Source: CAJQQY01 sp964564545 (GTDB taxonomy: Bacteria > Bacteroidota > Bacteroidia > Chitinophagales > Saprospiraceae). From it: DNA of 64,000 bases. The DNA lies in the NCBI GenBank assembly GCA_964564545.1, contig CAZMBP010000021.1, forward strand, positions 42,861 to 106,860. Direction: 5' to 3'. Each line of letters begins with the position of its first letter. Position 1 is the stretch's first letter. Under the pieces are notes generated by a model. That model searched no databases and was not told the DNA's origin. It saw only the letters and a list, made by a program, of their open reading frames with translations. The translations under genes were made by a program, and so were the position numbers. Below are positions 16,587 to 24,521 of the stretch, in pieces.

Positions 16587-18089
16587 ATGAAGCGTTTTAT
16601 TTTATACTTCCAATTTAGTTTATTGTTTTTATTAATTCAAAGTTGCCAAGGGCAAAAAGTTGAAACTGACATCCCTGCCAATCCAACTATTTCTATTGAA
16701 GCACTTCAACAGGCCAACTCCTCACCAAGCGTTGAAAAAAATTATAACAACGCAATTACAAATTCTATTGACTTTCGTATTCCGGCCAAAAAAGTTATGG
16801 GAAGCGTCGTGCATATAATTTCAACCTATGAAGGGAAAAGTATTCCTCGAGGAGAAATAGAAATTCCAGAATTTTTCAAAGATTTCTTTGGGGAAAATTT
16901 TGACTTTTTTTTCGATAGTCCTAGAGGAATAACTCCCATGCCTAGGATGGGAAGTGGCTCAGGAGTCATCGTTACTAATGATGGTTACATTCTCACCAAC
17001 AATCATGTAATTAGAAATGCAGACAAGATTGAAATCGTTACCCATGACAATCGATTTTTTGATGCAACAATAGTAGGTGTAGATCCTTCTACCGATCTGG
17101 CGTTATTAAAAATTGACGAGAAGAATTTGCCTTTTGTGAAAATTGGAAATTCAGACAAAATCGAAGTTGGTGAATGGGTGTTAGCAGTTGGTAATCCTTT
17201 TAATTTATCAACCACAGTAACTGCGGGAATTGTAAGCGCCAAAGCTAGAAATATTAACATTATTCGAGATCAAGCTTCTATCGAATCTTTTATCCAAACT
17301 GATGCGGCAGTTAATCCTGGAAATAGTGGTGGAGCCCTTGTTAATCTTAAAGGAGAATTAATTGGAGTCAATACTGCGATTGCTTCACCTACTGGCGTTT
17401 ATGCAGGTTACTCTTTTGCCATACCTAGTAATATTGCAAAAAAAATCATTGATGATTTGTTGAACTATGGAGAAGTCCAACGAGCCTATTTAGGTGTTAC
17501 TATCCGAGATCTAAATAGTAACCTAACTGAAGAATTGGGTTTGACTTCAACAGCTGGCGTTTACATCGATAGCATAGTTGAGAAAAGTGCTGCAGAGGAA
17601 GCTGGTATTAGAAAAAAAGATGTAATCATAAAAATAGATAATGAAAAAGTAGAATCATCACCAAGGCTTCAAGAAGTCATAAGTCGTCATCGACCCGGTG
17701 ATAAAATTTCAGTCACTTTACTCCGTAATGGAAAAGAGAAAAAGATGGAGGTAACACTAAAGGGGAAAACAGGTGAAGAGAAAATTTCCAGAAAAGAGAG
17801 AAAAGAAATTTTGAAGGATTTAGGAATTGAGGTGTCAAATCTTACCAAATCAGAAATTGAAAAAGCAGGTATAAAAGGCGGAGTAAAAATAACAAATGTT
17901 TACCCTGGAAAAATTAGAAGGAATACAGGCATCCGTAAAGGTTTTGTCATCACAAAAGTAAATAATGAATTAGTTTCAAGTGTCGACGAGTTTCTAAAAA
18001 ATTTAGAGGAAACGTCAGGAGGAGTTATGCTGGAAGGTATTTATTTAAATAACCCTAATGCGACATATTATTATGCTTTTGGTTTATAA
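16587..18089 (+). CDS. HtrA/DegP-type periplasmic serine protease, lipoprotein
   Basis: Envelope quality-control protease of the HtrA/DegQ family. The lipobox LLIQSC suggests anchoring to a membrane rather than free periplasmic location. The trypsin-like domain (about residues 75-290) has the catalytic triad His140 (TNNHVI), Asp170 (DPSTDLALLKID) and Ser247 (GNSGGAL). Two PDZ domains follow (about 295-390 and 405-490). The long loop between the signal and protease domain carries the LA-loop-like stretch FKDFFGENFDFFFDS. It begins an operon of four plus-strand genes with short gaps. Unlike most Bacteroidota DegP proteins it is placed in the FNR-like regulon, suggesting use during oxygen or energy limitation. 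Confidence 0.93.
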   Translation: MKRFILYFQFSLLFLLIQSCQGQKVETDIPANPTISIEALQQANSSPSVEKNYNNAITNSIDFRIPAKKVMGSVVHIISTYEGKSIPRGEIEIPEFFKDFFGENFDFFFDSPRGITPMPRMGSGSGVIVTNDGYILTNNHVIRNADKIEIVTHDNRFFDATIVGVDPSTDLALLKIDEKNLPFVKIGNSDKIEVGEWVLAVGNPFNLSTTVTAGIVSAKARNINIIRDQASIESFIQTDAAVNPGNSGGALVNLKGELIGVNTAIASPTGVYAGYSFAIPSNIAKKIIDDLLNYGEVQRAYLGVTIRDLNSNLTEELGLTSTAGVYIDSIVEKSAAEEAGIRKKDVIIKIDNEKVESSPRLQEVISRHRPGDKISVTLLRNGKEKKMEVTLKGKTGEEKISRKERKEILKDLGIEVSNLTKSEIEKAGIKGGVKITNVYPGKIRRNTGIRKGFVITKVNNELVSSVDEFLKNLEETSGGVMLEGIYLNNPNATYYYAFGL

Positions 18090-18119
18090 GGCTTTTGAAT
18101 TCATAAAAAAATAAAAATC

Positions 18120-18626
18120 ATGACTACCACAAAAGAAAAAACACTTGGTGTATGTTGTCCTATTTTCAATGCTGAAAAATGGGATAACAAAACATATTTT
18201 TGGAATGAGAAAAAATTTTTAATGGCAACTATTCCTACTTTATTTCATATTCCTTTGCCTCCCATGATTGGAAAAAAAGTTACAAAAATGATGGAGAAGG
18301 CTGAAGTTGCTGAAAAACTCGAAGATGATAGAGAAGAAATTTTATTACTCTTCACCGATCCTACTGCCTTCAAATCTGAAATATATTTGTCGGTGACCGG
18401 CGAAGTCCCTGAAGCTGATAACACTACTCTTACGGGAACTTTCATGAGTAAAGTTTTTGAAGGTAAATACAAAGACATTCCAAAATTCATAAAAGAAATG
18501 GAAGCTTATTTACAGGAACATCATAAGAAAGCAGAAAATTATTATGTCCACTATGCCTATTGTCCAAAATGTGCTAAAGAGGCTGGAAAAAATTACATTG
18601 TATTGTTTGCTAAAATTTCCGCTTAA
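18120..18626 (+). CDS. Conserved protein with CC and CPKC cysteine motifs, unknown function
   Basis: A 168-residue cytoplasmic protein of a family that database entries often call simply hydrolase without evidence. It opens with GVCCPIFNAEKWDNK and FWNEKKFLMATIPTLFHIPL, and near the C-terminus has HYAYCPKCAKEAGKNYIVLFAKI. The segment VTGEVPEADNTTLTGTF MSKVFEG is typical of this family as I recall it. The Cys-Cys and Cys-Pro-x-Cys motifs could bind a metal or be redox-active; this is inference. It starts 30 bases after htrA and is followed by a DUF4332 gene, so it is part of the htrA operon. Confidence 0.72.
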   Translation: MTTTKEKTLGVCCPIFNAEKWDNKTYFWNEKKFLMATIPTLFHIPLPPMIGKKVTKMMEKAEVAEKLEDDREEILLLFTDPTAFKSEIYLSVTGEVPEADNTTLTGTFMSKVFEGKYKDIPKFIKEMEAYLQEHHKKAENYYVHYAYCPKCAKEAGKNYIVLFAKISA

Positions 18627-18672
18627 TTAATTTTTTAAATCACACCCACAACGAGGTTAACAATACATTTAC

Positions 18673-19347
18673 ATGGCATACTATATCGACTTAAAAGAAA
18701 TAAGTATTGAACAATATAAAAAGAAATTAAAATCTACCAATTTTCTTCCAAGCTGGAAAATATTAGCAGAAAATATCGATGAGAATATGGATACTATAAA
18801 AAAGCTAAAGATCAAAAATGTGGAAGAATTAAAGCATGCTTTAAAGACCAAAATCAATGTATCAGAGTTTTCAAAACTGAGTGGATTATCGGAGGAATAT
18901 TTGACTGTCCTACGAAGGGTAATTAATGGATATCATCCAAAGCCCAATAAAATAAAGGACTTCCCTAGTATTTCGAAAAAAACCATATTGGCATTAGAAA
19001 ATGTTGGGATAAAAAACACCTTTCATTTATTTGATAAAATAAAAAATCCACAAAGCAGAAAAACGCTCGCTAAAAAAACTAAAATCAGCGAAAACATCAT
19101 CTTACACCTAGCTAAATTAACAGATTTATCTAGAGTTAAATGGGTGAATCATACTTTTGCAAATGTATTGTTATTGGCTGGTTTCGAATCAGCTAAAAAA
19201 GTAGCAGAAGCAGATCCTTTAGATCTTTATGAAAGAGTAAAAAAATTAAACGAGGAGAAAAAATTATTTCCAGCACATATCGGAATGAACGATATGAAGC
19301 GATGTATAGATGCTGCCAATGATCTTACATTCGAAGTTGAATATTAA
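18673..19347 (+). CDS. DUF4332 helix-hairpin-helix protein
   Basis: A 224-residue protein built of helix-hairpin-helix-like repeats, matching DUF4332 as I know it. The clearest part is the C-terminal LTDLSRVKWVNHTFANVLLLAG, then ADPLDLYERVKKLNEEKKLF and IGMNDMKRCIDAAN. Earlier units repeat the pattern (LKIKNVEELKHAL; KTILALENVGIKNTFHLFDKI). DUF4332 proteins resemble DNA-binding HhH domains of ligases and topoisomerases, but no function is proven. It is the third gene of the htrA operon. Confidence 0.82.
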   Translation: MAYYIDLKEISIEQYKKKLKSTNFLPSWKILAENIDENMDTIKKLKIKNVEELKHALKTKINVSEFSKLSGLSEEYLTVLRRVINGYHPKPNKIKDFPSISKKTILALENVGIKNTFHLFDKIKNPQSRKTLAKKTKISENIILHLAKLTDLSRVKWVNHTFANVLLLAGFESAKKVAEADPLDLYERVKKLNEEKKLFPAHIGMNDMKRCIDAANDLTFEVEY

Positions 19348-19407
19348 TATCAATTGATGACTTCTTAATTATAAATAATTTAATCATTCACACAATTTCT
19401 ATCAACC

Positions 19408-19914
19408 ATGAAAGAAAAATTAAACTTCAAATCTTCAAATAAATACTATAACGATCTTAAAGAATATTTTTTTTCAGTAGATGAAGCTGTTGAAAAAAAC
19501 ACAGCACTTCCCTCTAAAAAAACACCCGTAAATAAATTGTTACAAGAAATTAATTCCAATGGTAGTCACTCACCAGATGAATTACCTAAACCATTTCAGG
19601 AACCTCCAATAAAACCTATACAACCTGAAATTTCTCCGATGCAACAACCTCTTGAAAAACCAAATCCTATAGAAATATCCCCTTTTAAAGAACCTGGCGA
19701 AAAACCTATCCCGGAAGAAATGCCACCATCAGAGCCTCTGAAAAAACCTCTGCCAATTGAAGTTCCTCCTCCTAAAGAACCAACTCCGGAGAAGGTACCA
19801 CCAGTTGAAGCTCCACCTAAAAAAGATCCTACTCCAGAGAAAGAACCTCCTGAAGAGTTTCCGCCAATTGAGGAGCCACCAACTAAAGAACCAGTTGATA
19901 TAAAAATTATTTAA
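19408..19914 (+). CDS. Proline- and acid-rich repetitive protein of unknown function
   Basis: The first 55 residues are ordinary and charged. From about residue 65 to the end the chain is low-complexity, made of short proline units such as KPIPEEMPPSEP, KEPTPEKVPPVEAPP and KDPTPEKEPPEEFPP. There is no signal peptide or membrane helix. Such a chain would be extended or polyproline-II-like and could be a spacer or a bridge between other proteins. It is the last gene of the htrA operon, 60 bases after the DUF4332 gene, and ends 11 bases before the convergent serine hydrolase gene. Reading-frame integrity and position support a real gene; function is unknown. Confidence 0.65.
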   Translation: MKEKLNFKSSNKYYNDLKEYFFSVDEAVEKNTALPSKKTPVNKLLQEINSNGSHSPDELPKPFQEPPIKPIQPEISPMQQPLEKPNPIEISPFKEPGEKPIPEEMPPSEPLKKPLPIEVPPPKEPTPEKVPPVEAPPKKDPTPEKEPPEEFPPIEEPPTKEPVDIKII

Positions 19915-19925
19915 ACAGGTGATTT

Positions 19926-21047
19926 TTAATATTTTTCACTTTGAAACCGAACCAATTCATAAATTCGACCTCCAGGTGAAACTGAATCATTCACTTTATT
20001 AGAAAAAATAAATAATCCTTCATCTCTATTTAAATGCCATTCTGCCCAAGTGCTGAATCCGGTTCCACCTCCCTTATGTCCAATACAATCCCCTAAGCAA
20101 TTTTGCCATAGGTTGGATATTCCAGAAGCAGGATTCTGAATTTCAAACATTTTTTCAACTGTACTTTTTTCAAGAATACGTGTTTCGTTAAATTCTCCTT
20201 GGTTTAAAAAGGTTATCATAAAGTGTGAAAAATCTTCGAGACTACTACTCAAAAAACCAACTGGATAATGTCGACAAGTATAATAATTCATAGGATTACC
20301 ATTATTATCAAAAGGAGTTGTCAATAGTTCTTCATCTAATTCATCAATCCAAAATGATGAATTATTCATCATCAATGGTTCTAAAATATTGGTCTTACAA
20401 TATTCCCGATAATCTTCTCCACTTATTTGTTCAACGATGAGTGCAAGCAACGAAGTCCCAATATTAGAGTATAACCATTTCTCTCCAGGTGCAAAATCTT
20501 TCCAAACACTAGTTCGATATTGCATTCCATCGGGAAGTATATATTCAGGAATCCACTCAGAAAGCAAAGGTGGCTCTTCCATGAAATAGAAGTGGTGAAA
20601 GTCAGGTATTCCATCTTCCTCCACAGGCCAAGCCAATCCAGAAGAATGATTTAGCAACATACTGGTGGTGATTTTTCGATTTGGAAAATTTGGATTACGA
20701 ACTTCAAATGGTAAATATTGGTTTATGTCTGACTCAAGATCAATTTTTTCTTGTTCCCATAATTGCATAACTGCAGTACTGAGAATTAATTTGGAAATTG
20801 ACATCAAAGTATATAATGATTGCGAAGATGTTGGTTTAAGATCTGCTACATCAGTATATCCAAAATTGCCTTCCCAAACGATCTCATCTTTCTTTACTAT
20901 GCCAGCTGATAAAGAATGAATTCCTTCCTTTGCCATTTCCTTTTCGATCTCCGCCCGAATATCTTTAATGTCTTCAGTTGATTTTTCACAGGTAAATATC
21001 AAAAGTAAACTCAACCCTATTATCAAAAATGAAATTATTTTTTTCAT
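19926..21047 (-). CDS. Beta-lactamase-fold serine hydrolase, lipoprotein
   Basis: Class C beta-lactamase/penicillin-binding-protein-like serine hydrolase. The lipobox LLIFTC gives Cys20. The active-site S-x-x-K is SISK with Ser83 and Lys86, the tyrosine motif is YSN in KWLYSNIGTSLL, and the third motif region is the HKGG of CIGHKGGGTGFS. The length of 373 aa fits single-domain periplasmic esterases or D-aminopeptidases of this group. The substrate cannot be told from sequence; a resistance role is not implied. It follows the barrel protein gene by nine bases, so the two are one transcript. Confidence 0.9.
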   Translation of the reverse strand: MKKIISFLIIGLSLLLIFTCEKSTEDIKDIRAEIEKEMAKEGIHSLSAGIVKKDEIVWEGNFGYTDVADLKPTSSQSLYTLMSISKLILSTAVMQLWEQEKIDLESDINQYLPFEVRNPNFPNRKITTSMLLNHSSGLAWPVEEDGIPDFHHFYFMEEPPLLSEWIPEYILPDGMQYRTSVWKDFAPGEKWLYSNIGTSLLALIVEQISGEDYREYCKTNILEPLMMNNSSFWIDELDEELLTTPFDNNGNPMNYYTCRHYPVGFLSSSLEDFSHFMITFLNQGEFNETRILEKSTVEKMFEIQNPASGISNLWQNCLGDCIGHKGGGTGFSTWAEWHLNRDEGLFIFSNKVNDSVSPGGRIYELVRFQSEKY

Positions 21048-21056
21048 GGCGTTTTT

Positions 21057-21755
21057 CTATTTTTTAAGTTGAAGAAATTGATAGCCCACCGTCAATGAGA
21101 TACTAATGTTTCTTACATATTCTTTCGAAGAACCATAATACCATGGAATAAAACCATCTAACCTTTCCATCATATTTACTAAGCTATAACTTGTTCTGAA
21201 GTCAATTATCAATAGTTTACCTGCTACATCAAAATCCAAGGACAATCCTGCAATCACTCCAAAATCTAATCTTTTGACTTTTGACATTTTAAGTTTTTCT
21301 TTTTCTCCTTCAAATTCAGTTACTCTAGTAGCCTTTAATTTTAGTGAAGAATAAGGCCCTAGAAGCAATCCAAAGTGTCGTTTTTTTTCAGGAGAGAATT
21401 GGTACTTAAATAGTAATGGTACATGTAAATAATTGAGTTTCACTTTGTAACCGATGTCATCATAAAGATACTTCGTGCTATAATCCAGCCCTTGAGTTAT
21501 AAACAAAAGCTCAGGTTGAAAATGTATTTTTTCCCAAATTTCAAATATGCCAAATGCACCTATTTGAAAAGTAGGGAGCGGCTTACGATGTTCCAAATCA
21601 TTAATTTCATAACCCAAATAAGGAGTTTGTCCATCTTTCCGAAATGCAATATCAGAAATACTTGGCCCTGCTTTGATACCAAACTGAGCCATACTTTTGG
21701 TTGGGTGAAAAAGGATAATAATGGTAATGAGACTAAGAAATATTATATTTTTCAT
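21057..21755 (-). CDS. Outer-membrane beta-barrel protein (porin/PorT-like family)
   Basis: A signal peptide (about residues 1-23, ending SMAQ) is followed by a small eight-stranded barrel of the outer-membrane protein beta-barrel family common in Bacteroidota: FGIKAGPSISDIAF, PTFQIGAFGIFEIWEK, LLGPYSSLKLKATRV, GVIAGLSLDFDV, and the closing ISISLTVGYQFLQL. It probably sits in the outer membrane; the cargo or partner is unknown. The serine hydrolase gene follows directly. A one-mismatch -7 box (TATTTTTA, 21897 to 21890) lies 33 bp from the nearer FNR-like palindrome, so it may share that control, with a leader of about 130 bases. Confidence 0.82.
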   Translation of the reverse strand: MKNIIFLSLITIIILFHPTKSMAQFGIKAGPSISDIAFRKDGQTPYLGYEINDLEHRKPLPTFQIGAFGIFEIWEKIHFQPELLFITQGLDYSTKYLYDDIGYKVKLNYLHVPLLFKYQFSPEKKRHFGLLLGPYSSLKLKATRVTEFEGEKEKLKMSKVKRLDFGVIAGLSLDFDVAGKLLIIDFRTSYSLVNMMERLDGFIPWYYGSSKEYVRNISISLTVGYQFLQLKK

Positions 21756-21919
21756 TTCTTAAAGTTTTGATAGTTGCGCTATGCTGATAATTATTAACTC
21801 TGTGTGTTTTTCATTTTTTCAAATCTCCCTACCCTTTTGGTTAATAAAATTAATATAATACTCAGCAACACCTGTTTCGAGATGGTCTCTAAAAATATTA
21901 CACAAAAAGTTTTTTTGCC

Positions 21920-21986
21920 ATGATAAAAGTCAATTTTACAAATGACTAATATCATTTTTTCTTTGGTTAATCATCCTTCATATTTG
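21920..21986. promoter_or_regulatory. Tandem FNR-like boxes upstream of the ArsC-like gene
   Basis: ATGAT-AAAA-GTCAA (21920-21933) and ATGAC-TAAT-ATCAT (21942-21955) lie 22 bp apart centre to centre. CATATTTG (21979-21986), one mismatch from TAnnTTTG, lies 34 bp from the second on the plus strand and predicts a very short leader. A similar one-mismatch box lies on the minus side at 21890-21897. Confidence 0.75.
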
Positions 21987-21996
21987 TAAAAAAAAG

Positions 21997-22371
21997 ATGA
22001 AACACATAGCAAGAGATGAACACCAAATAACCTTTTTTTATAACCCTGATTCTTCCATTGGAAAAAAGACATTAGCCTATGTTACAGAGTCAGATGTACC
22101 AGTAAGGGCTGTCAACATCTTGAAGGAAACTCCCACAGCAAGTCAATGGTTAGAAATTTCAAATGATTTGGAAATTGATGTTTCAGAATTAATTTTGAAA
22201 GATCATCCTGTTTTTAAAAAGCAATATCAGTCTGTAGGTTTAGATACAAATGGATGGCTAAAAGTTATGCGCAAGCATCCCGAAGTCATTGACCAACCAA
22301 TTGCCATTAGGGGAAAAAAAGTTTTACTGGTAAAAGTACCTACTGATATTTTACAATTAATAAATTATTAA
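21997..22371 (+). CDS. ArsC/Spx-family thioredoxin-fold protein lacking the catalytic Cys
   Basis: A 124-residue member of the ArsC/Spx thioredoxin-fold family. It keeps the N-terminal strand-loop (ITFFYNPDSSIGKKTLAYV) and the C-terminal signature (MRKHPEVIDQPIAIRGKKVLLVKVP). In true arsenate reductases the loop reads N-P-x-C-x-x-x-R; here it is N-P-D-S-S-I-G-K, so both the nucleophilic Cys and the Arg are replaced. It has no Cys at all, so arsenate reduction is unlikely. A regulatory, Spx-like or binding role is possible. Its stop codon overlaps the ATG of the next gene (TAATG). Confidence 0.85.
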   Translation: MKHIARDEHQITFFYNPDSSIGKKTLAYVTESDVPVRAVNILKETPTASQWLEISNDLEIDVSELILKDHPVFKKQYQSVGLDTNGWLKVMRKHPEVIDQPIAIRGKKVLLVKVPTDILQLINY

Positions 22372-22775
22372 TGAAAAAGATAGCTATTTCACTTGGAGTT
22401 ATTGAATGCTTTGTGGCATTCATGGCTTTGCCTGCAGGGTTGTCATTAATCTCTCAACCTGATGGATCTGGCATTGGAATATCACATGAAATATTGGATG
22501 GTTCTCCCTTTGTTGATTTTTTTATCCCAGGCATTTTCTTATTTGTAATCAATGGAATCCTTCAATTGCTGGGAGCAATTTTCTCTTTTAGAAAAAAATC
22601 TTATGCAGGAGTAATGGGAATAATACTAGGAATACTTCTAATGGTCTGGATCATCATTCAGGTTTATATTACGAATGGTATTGTTCATTTTTTGCAGCCA
22701 TTGTTTTTTGTAATTGGAGCACTTGAAATAATACTTGGCTTCCAATTTTTTTCCAAAAACAAAATTCTAATTTAG
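22371..22775 (+). CDS. Small four-helix inner-membrane protein, unknown function
   Basis: A 134-residue protein with about four hydrophobic segments: residues 1-24 (KIAISLGVIECFVAFMALPAG), 47-70, 78-100 (GVMGIILGILLMVWIIIQVY) and 108-130. The family is not recognised. It is translationally coupled to the ArsC-like gene: its ATG overlaps the preceding TAA by one base. The pair therefore probably works together under the FNR-like promoter. It could be a small membrane sensor or stabilising protein; this is a guess. Confidence 0.78.
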   Translation: MKKIAISLGVIECFVAFMALPAGLSLISQPDGSGIGISHEILDGSPFVDFFIPGIFLFVINGILQLLGAIFSFRKKSYAGVMGIILGILLMVWIIIQVYITNGIVHFLQPLFFVIGALEIILGFQFFSKNKILI

Positions 22776-22849
22776 AAAAAAATTAACGTCATAGATGATT
22801 CCCATTATTAATTTAAAATGATAATGTTATAATTTTATGTAAAATTTAT

Positions 22850-23278
22850 TTACAAATACTTAGAAAGAAATCTCAAAAAATCTTTTTTCAGTTCTCTAAA
22901 TAATTTTCGTTGGACAATCATGCTTTCGTCCAAATCGTCATGATTTTTAAAATATTTTTCCTCTACATCTTCGGGAAAGGTTTTGACTTCATAAGCCATT
23001 AGTTTTTCATGTTGTCGAATATTATGTTCGAGTGTATGAATACCTTCTCGATGCACCGTAAAAAGATTTTGAAATTGTTCCGCTTTTGCCAAGACTGATT
23101 TATCCGTCCAATTCTGAACGATTCTTTCCAATTCCTTTTCAAATACTTGGATTTCATCTTTCCAAAACAAAAGTTCACTATTCCATTGATTATGGTCAAA
23201 ATGAAGGTCAGAAAGATAGCTTACTTTTTGAATAATCATAATTAAAGATTTTTTAAATTTGGTTTTGGAATAGTCCAT
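22850..23278 (-). CDS. Helical FWKDE-family protein, paralogue of the gene at 25502
   Basis: A 142-residue, all-helical, charged protein without signal peptide. It shares a pattern with the product of 25502-25909: a His-x-x-x-W motif region, then LLFWKDEIQVFEKELERI here against IAFWKDELSFFDKLLHRS there, and later NIRQHEKLMAYE against DVIEHEKLLAKLE. The spacing of His and Glu residues could form a metal site in a four-helix bundle, though this is inference. The function is unknown. It is read alone on the minus strand; no FNR-like pair is seen in the 120 bases upstream, which include a piece of the ACGTTGAAC repeat. Confidence 0.72.
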   Translation of the reverse strand: MDYSKTKFKKSLIMIIQKVSYLSDLHFDHNQWNSELLFWKDEIQVFEKELERIVQNWTDKSVLAKAEQFQNLFTVHREGIHTLEHNIRQHEKLMAYEVKTFPEDVEEKYFKNHDDLDESMIVQRKLFRELKKDFLRFLSKYL

Positions 23279-23398
23279 TATTCAATGTTTTACGCTGGAC
23301 GTTGAACATTTCCCCTTATAACTTCATTTAGAATTGAATATTTAAGGGAACTCCAAAAACTATAAAAATTTACTTCGCAACTAGACGAATATTTTTTC

Positions 23399-24022
23399 TC
23401 AACTCTTAAAAGCGTTTCTTAAATGCACCCAAGCTTCTGTCATTTCCTGTGAAAAATCTTCCCATCGTTCGATAGCTTCTTCTTTACTTTCTTCTAGGAT
23501 ATTGCTCAATTTTTGAAGTCGAAGAGAAATGTCATCTTTACGATCTTGCCAAGTTTCAATGACTCCTTCTTTGGTATCCACTAATTGCAAGCGGTGCATT
23601 TCAAACTTATTTTGAAAACGTTCTAATTTTTGACTTGACTTATCTAACAATGCTTTTGCATTTTCTGTTGCACCTACTTCCATTTTAGAAAAAGTACGTT
23701 TTAATTCTTGCATGCTACTTCTGATTTTCTTTTGTTGGTCATGCAACGCATCTGCAGAATCCATCTTACCCAAAGCAGCTTGTACCCGAATATTTTCCAA
23801 ATTACCTTTTATCGCTTTAGTTTTTTCTTCACCTATTTCTTCAGCTCTTTCGAATTTTTCTTTCATTTCTTCCGTCCATTCTACCAATTTTTCTTTTTGA
23901 TTTTCAAAAGATTGTTTCGCTTCTTCTGTATTGTGTTGCAATTGATTTTTTAATTGTTCCACTTCTTTTTTCCATGCTTCAATTTTTTCTGAAGCCCGTG
24001 TTTTTAATGTTACATTATCCAT
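23399..24022 (-). CDS. Coiled-coil stress-response protein (sll1863-like)
   Basis: A 207-residue protein that is almost entirely helical and charged, with long heptad stretches (AWKKEVEQLKNQLQHNTEEA; MKEKFERAEEIGEEKTKA) and repeated Trp-containing helix ends (KLVEWTEEM, VIETWQDRKDD, AIERWEDFSQEM). It resembles the sll1863-type coiled-coil stress proteins annotated in cyanobacteria and Bacteroidota. No signal peptide or membrane segment. It is divergent from the CbpA operon and shares the intergenic region with the boxes at 24102-24138; a matching -7 box toward this gene was not found. Confidence 0.72.
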   Translation of the reverse strand: MDNVTLKTRASEKIEAWKKEVEQLKNQLQHNTEEAKQSFENQKEKLVEWTEEMKEKFERAEEIGEEKTKAIKGNLENIRVQAALGKMDSADALHDQQKKIRSSMQELKRTFSKMEVGATENAKALLDKSSQKLERFQNKFEMHRLQLVDTKEGVIETWQDRKDDISLRLQKLSNILEESKEEAIERWEDFSQEMTEAWVHLRNAFKS

Positions 24023-24101
24023 GTTTGTATTTTTTTCTAAAAATTATTAAAATTTTGATTCTAAATTTTCCTCAATTTCTAAAAAAAACACCTAGAGAAA
24101 A

Positions 24102-24168
24102 ATGACTTAAATCAATTACTAACCATGATAATTATCACTACAGTTCCTTGAAAATGAGATTAATTTTA
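24102..24168 (+). promoter_or_regulatory. Tandem FNR-like boxes upstream of the CbpA-thioredoxin operon
   Basis: ATGAC-TTAA-ATCAA (24102-24115) and ATGAT-AATT-ATCAC (24125-24138) lie 23 bp apart centre to centre. TAATTTTA (24161-24168), one mismatch from TAnnTTTG, lies exactly 33 bp from the second centre. Confidence 0.78.
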
Positions 24169-24188
24169 GGTAATCAAAAAAAATACAA

Positions 24189-24515
24189 ATGATAACCGTA
24201 ACACATAATCGCACTTTTGATAATCTTTTGGATGCTATCAATCAAGTCAAAAAGGAAGGATTTACTACTGAATTTGTTTCTAATGAAACAGGATTTCTAA
24301 ATCCCGAAAACAATGAAACCTATTTGCCAAAAGACATTTGTGCATTAGAAATTATCAGAATGGATGCACCTCTCTCTTCACCTGACGAAGAAAGTATTTT
24401 GTATCTGTTAAAAACTAATGATGGTAAAAAAGGATGGATAAGTGATTCTTATTCCATTTATGCTGATACTAATTTGGCAGAGCATATCAATTGCATTAAG
24501 GAAAATTTTAGCTAA
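24189..24515 (+). CDS. Small conserved Bacteroidota protein (mislabelled PRPP-synthetase family)
   Basis: A 108-residue protein with the pattern TFDNLLDAINQVKKEGFTTEF, then ICALEIIRMDAP, then ESILYLLKTNDGKKGWISDSY. Short proteins like this are widespread in Bacteroidota and are frequently labelled phosphoribosylpyrophosphate synthetase, but the sequence is far too short for that enzyme and has no PRPP-synthetase motifs, so the label should not be carried over. The true function is unknown. It is the first gene of a five-gene operon; cbpA starts seven bases after its stop. Confidence 0.75.
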   Translation: MITVTHNRTFDNLLDAINQVKKEGFTTEFVSNETGFLNPENNETYLPKDICALEIIRMDAPLSSPDEESILYLLKTNDGKKGWISDSYSIYADTNLAEHINCIKENFS

Positions 24516-24521
24516 AAGAAA

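Noticed and set aside
19926..21047. Beta-lactamase resistance gene
   Set aside because: S-x-x-K and Y-x-N are shared by many esterases and peptidases of this fold; nothing links it to antibiotics.
24189..24515. Phosphoribosylpyrophosphate synthetase
   Set aside because: The common database label for this small family is not supported: the protein is about a third of the enzyme's length and lacks its motifs.
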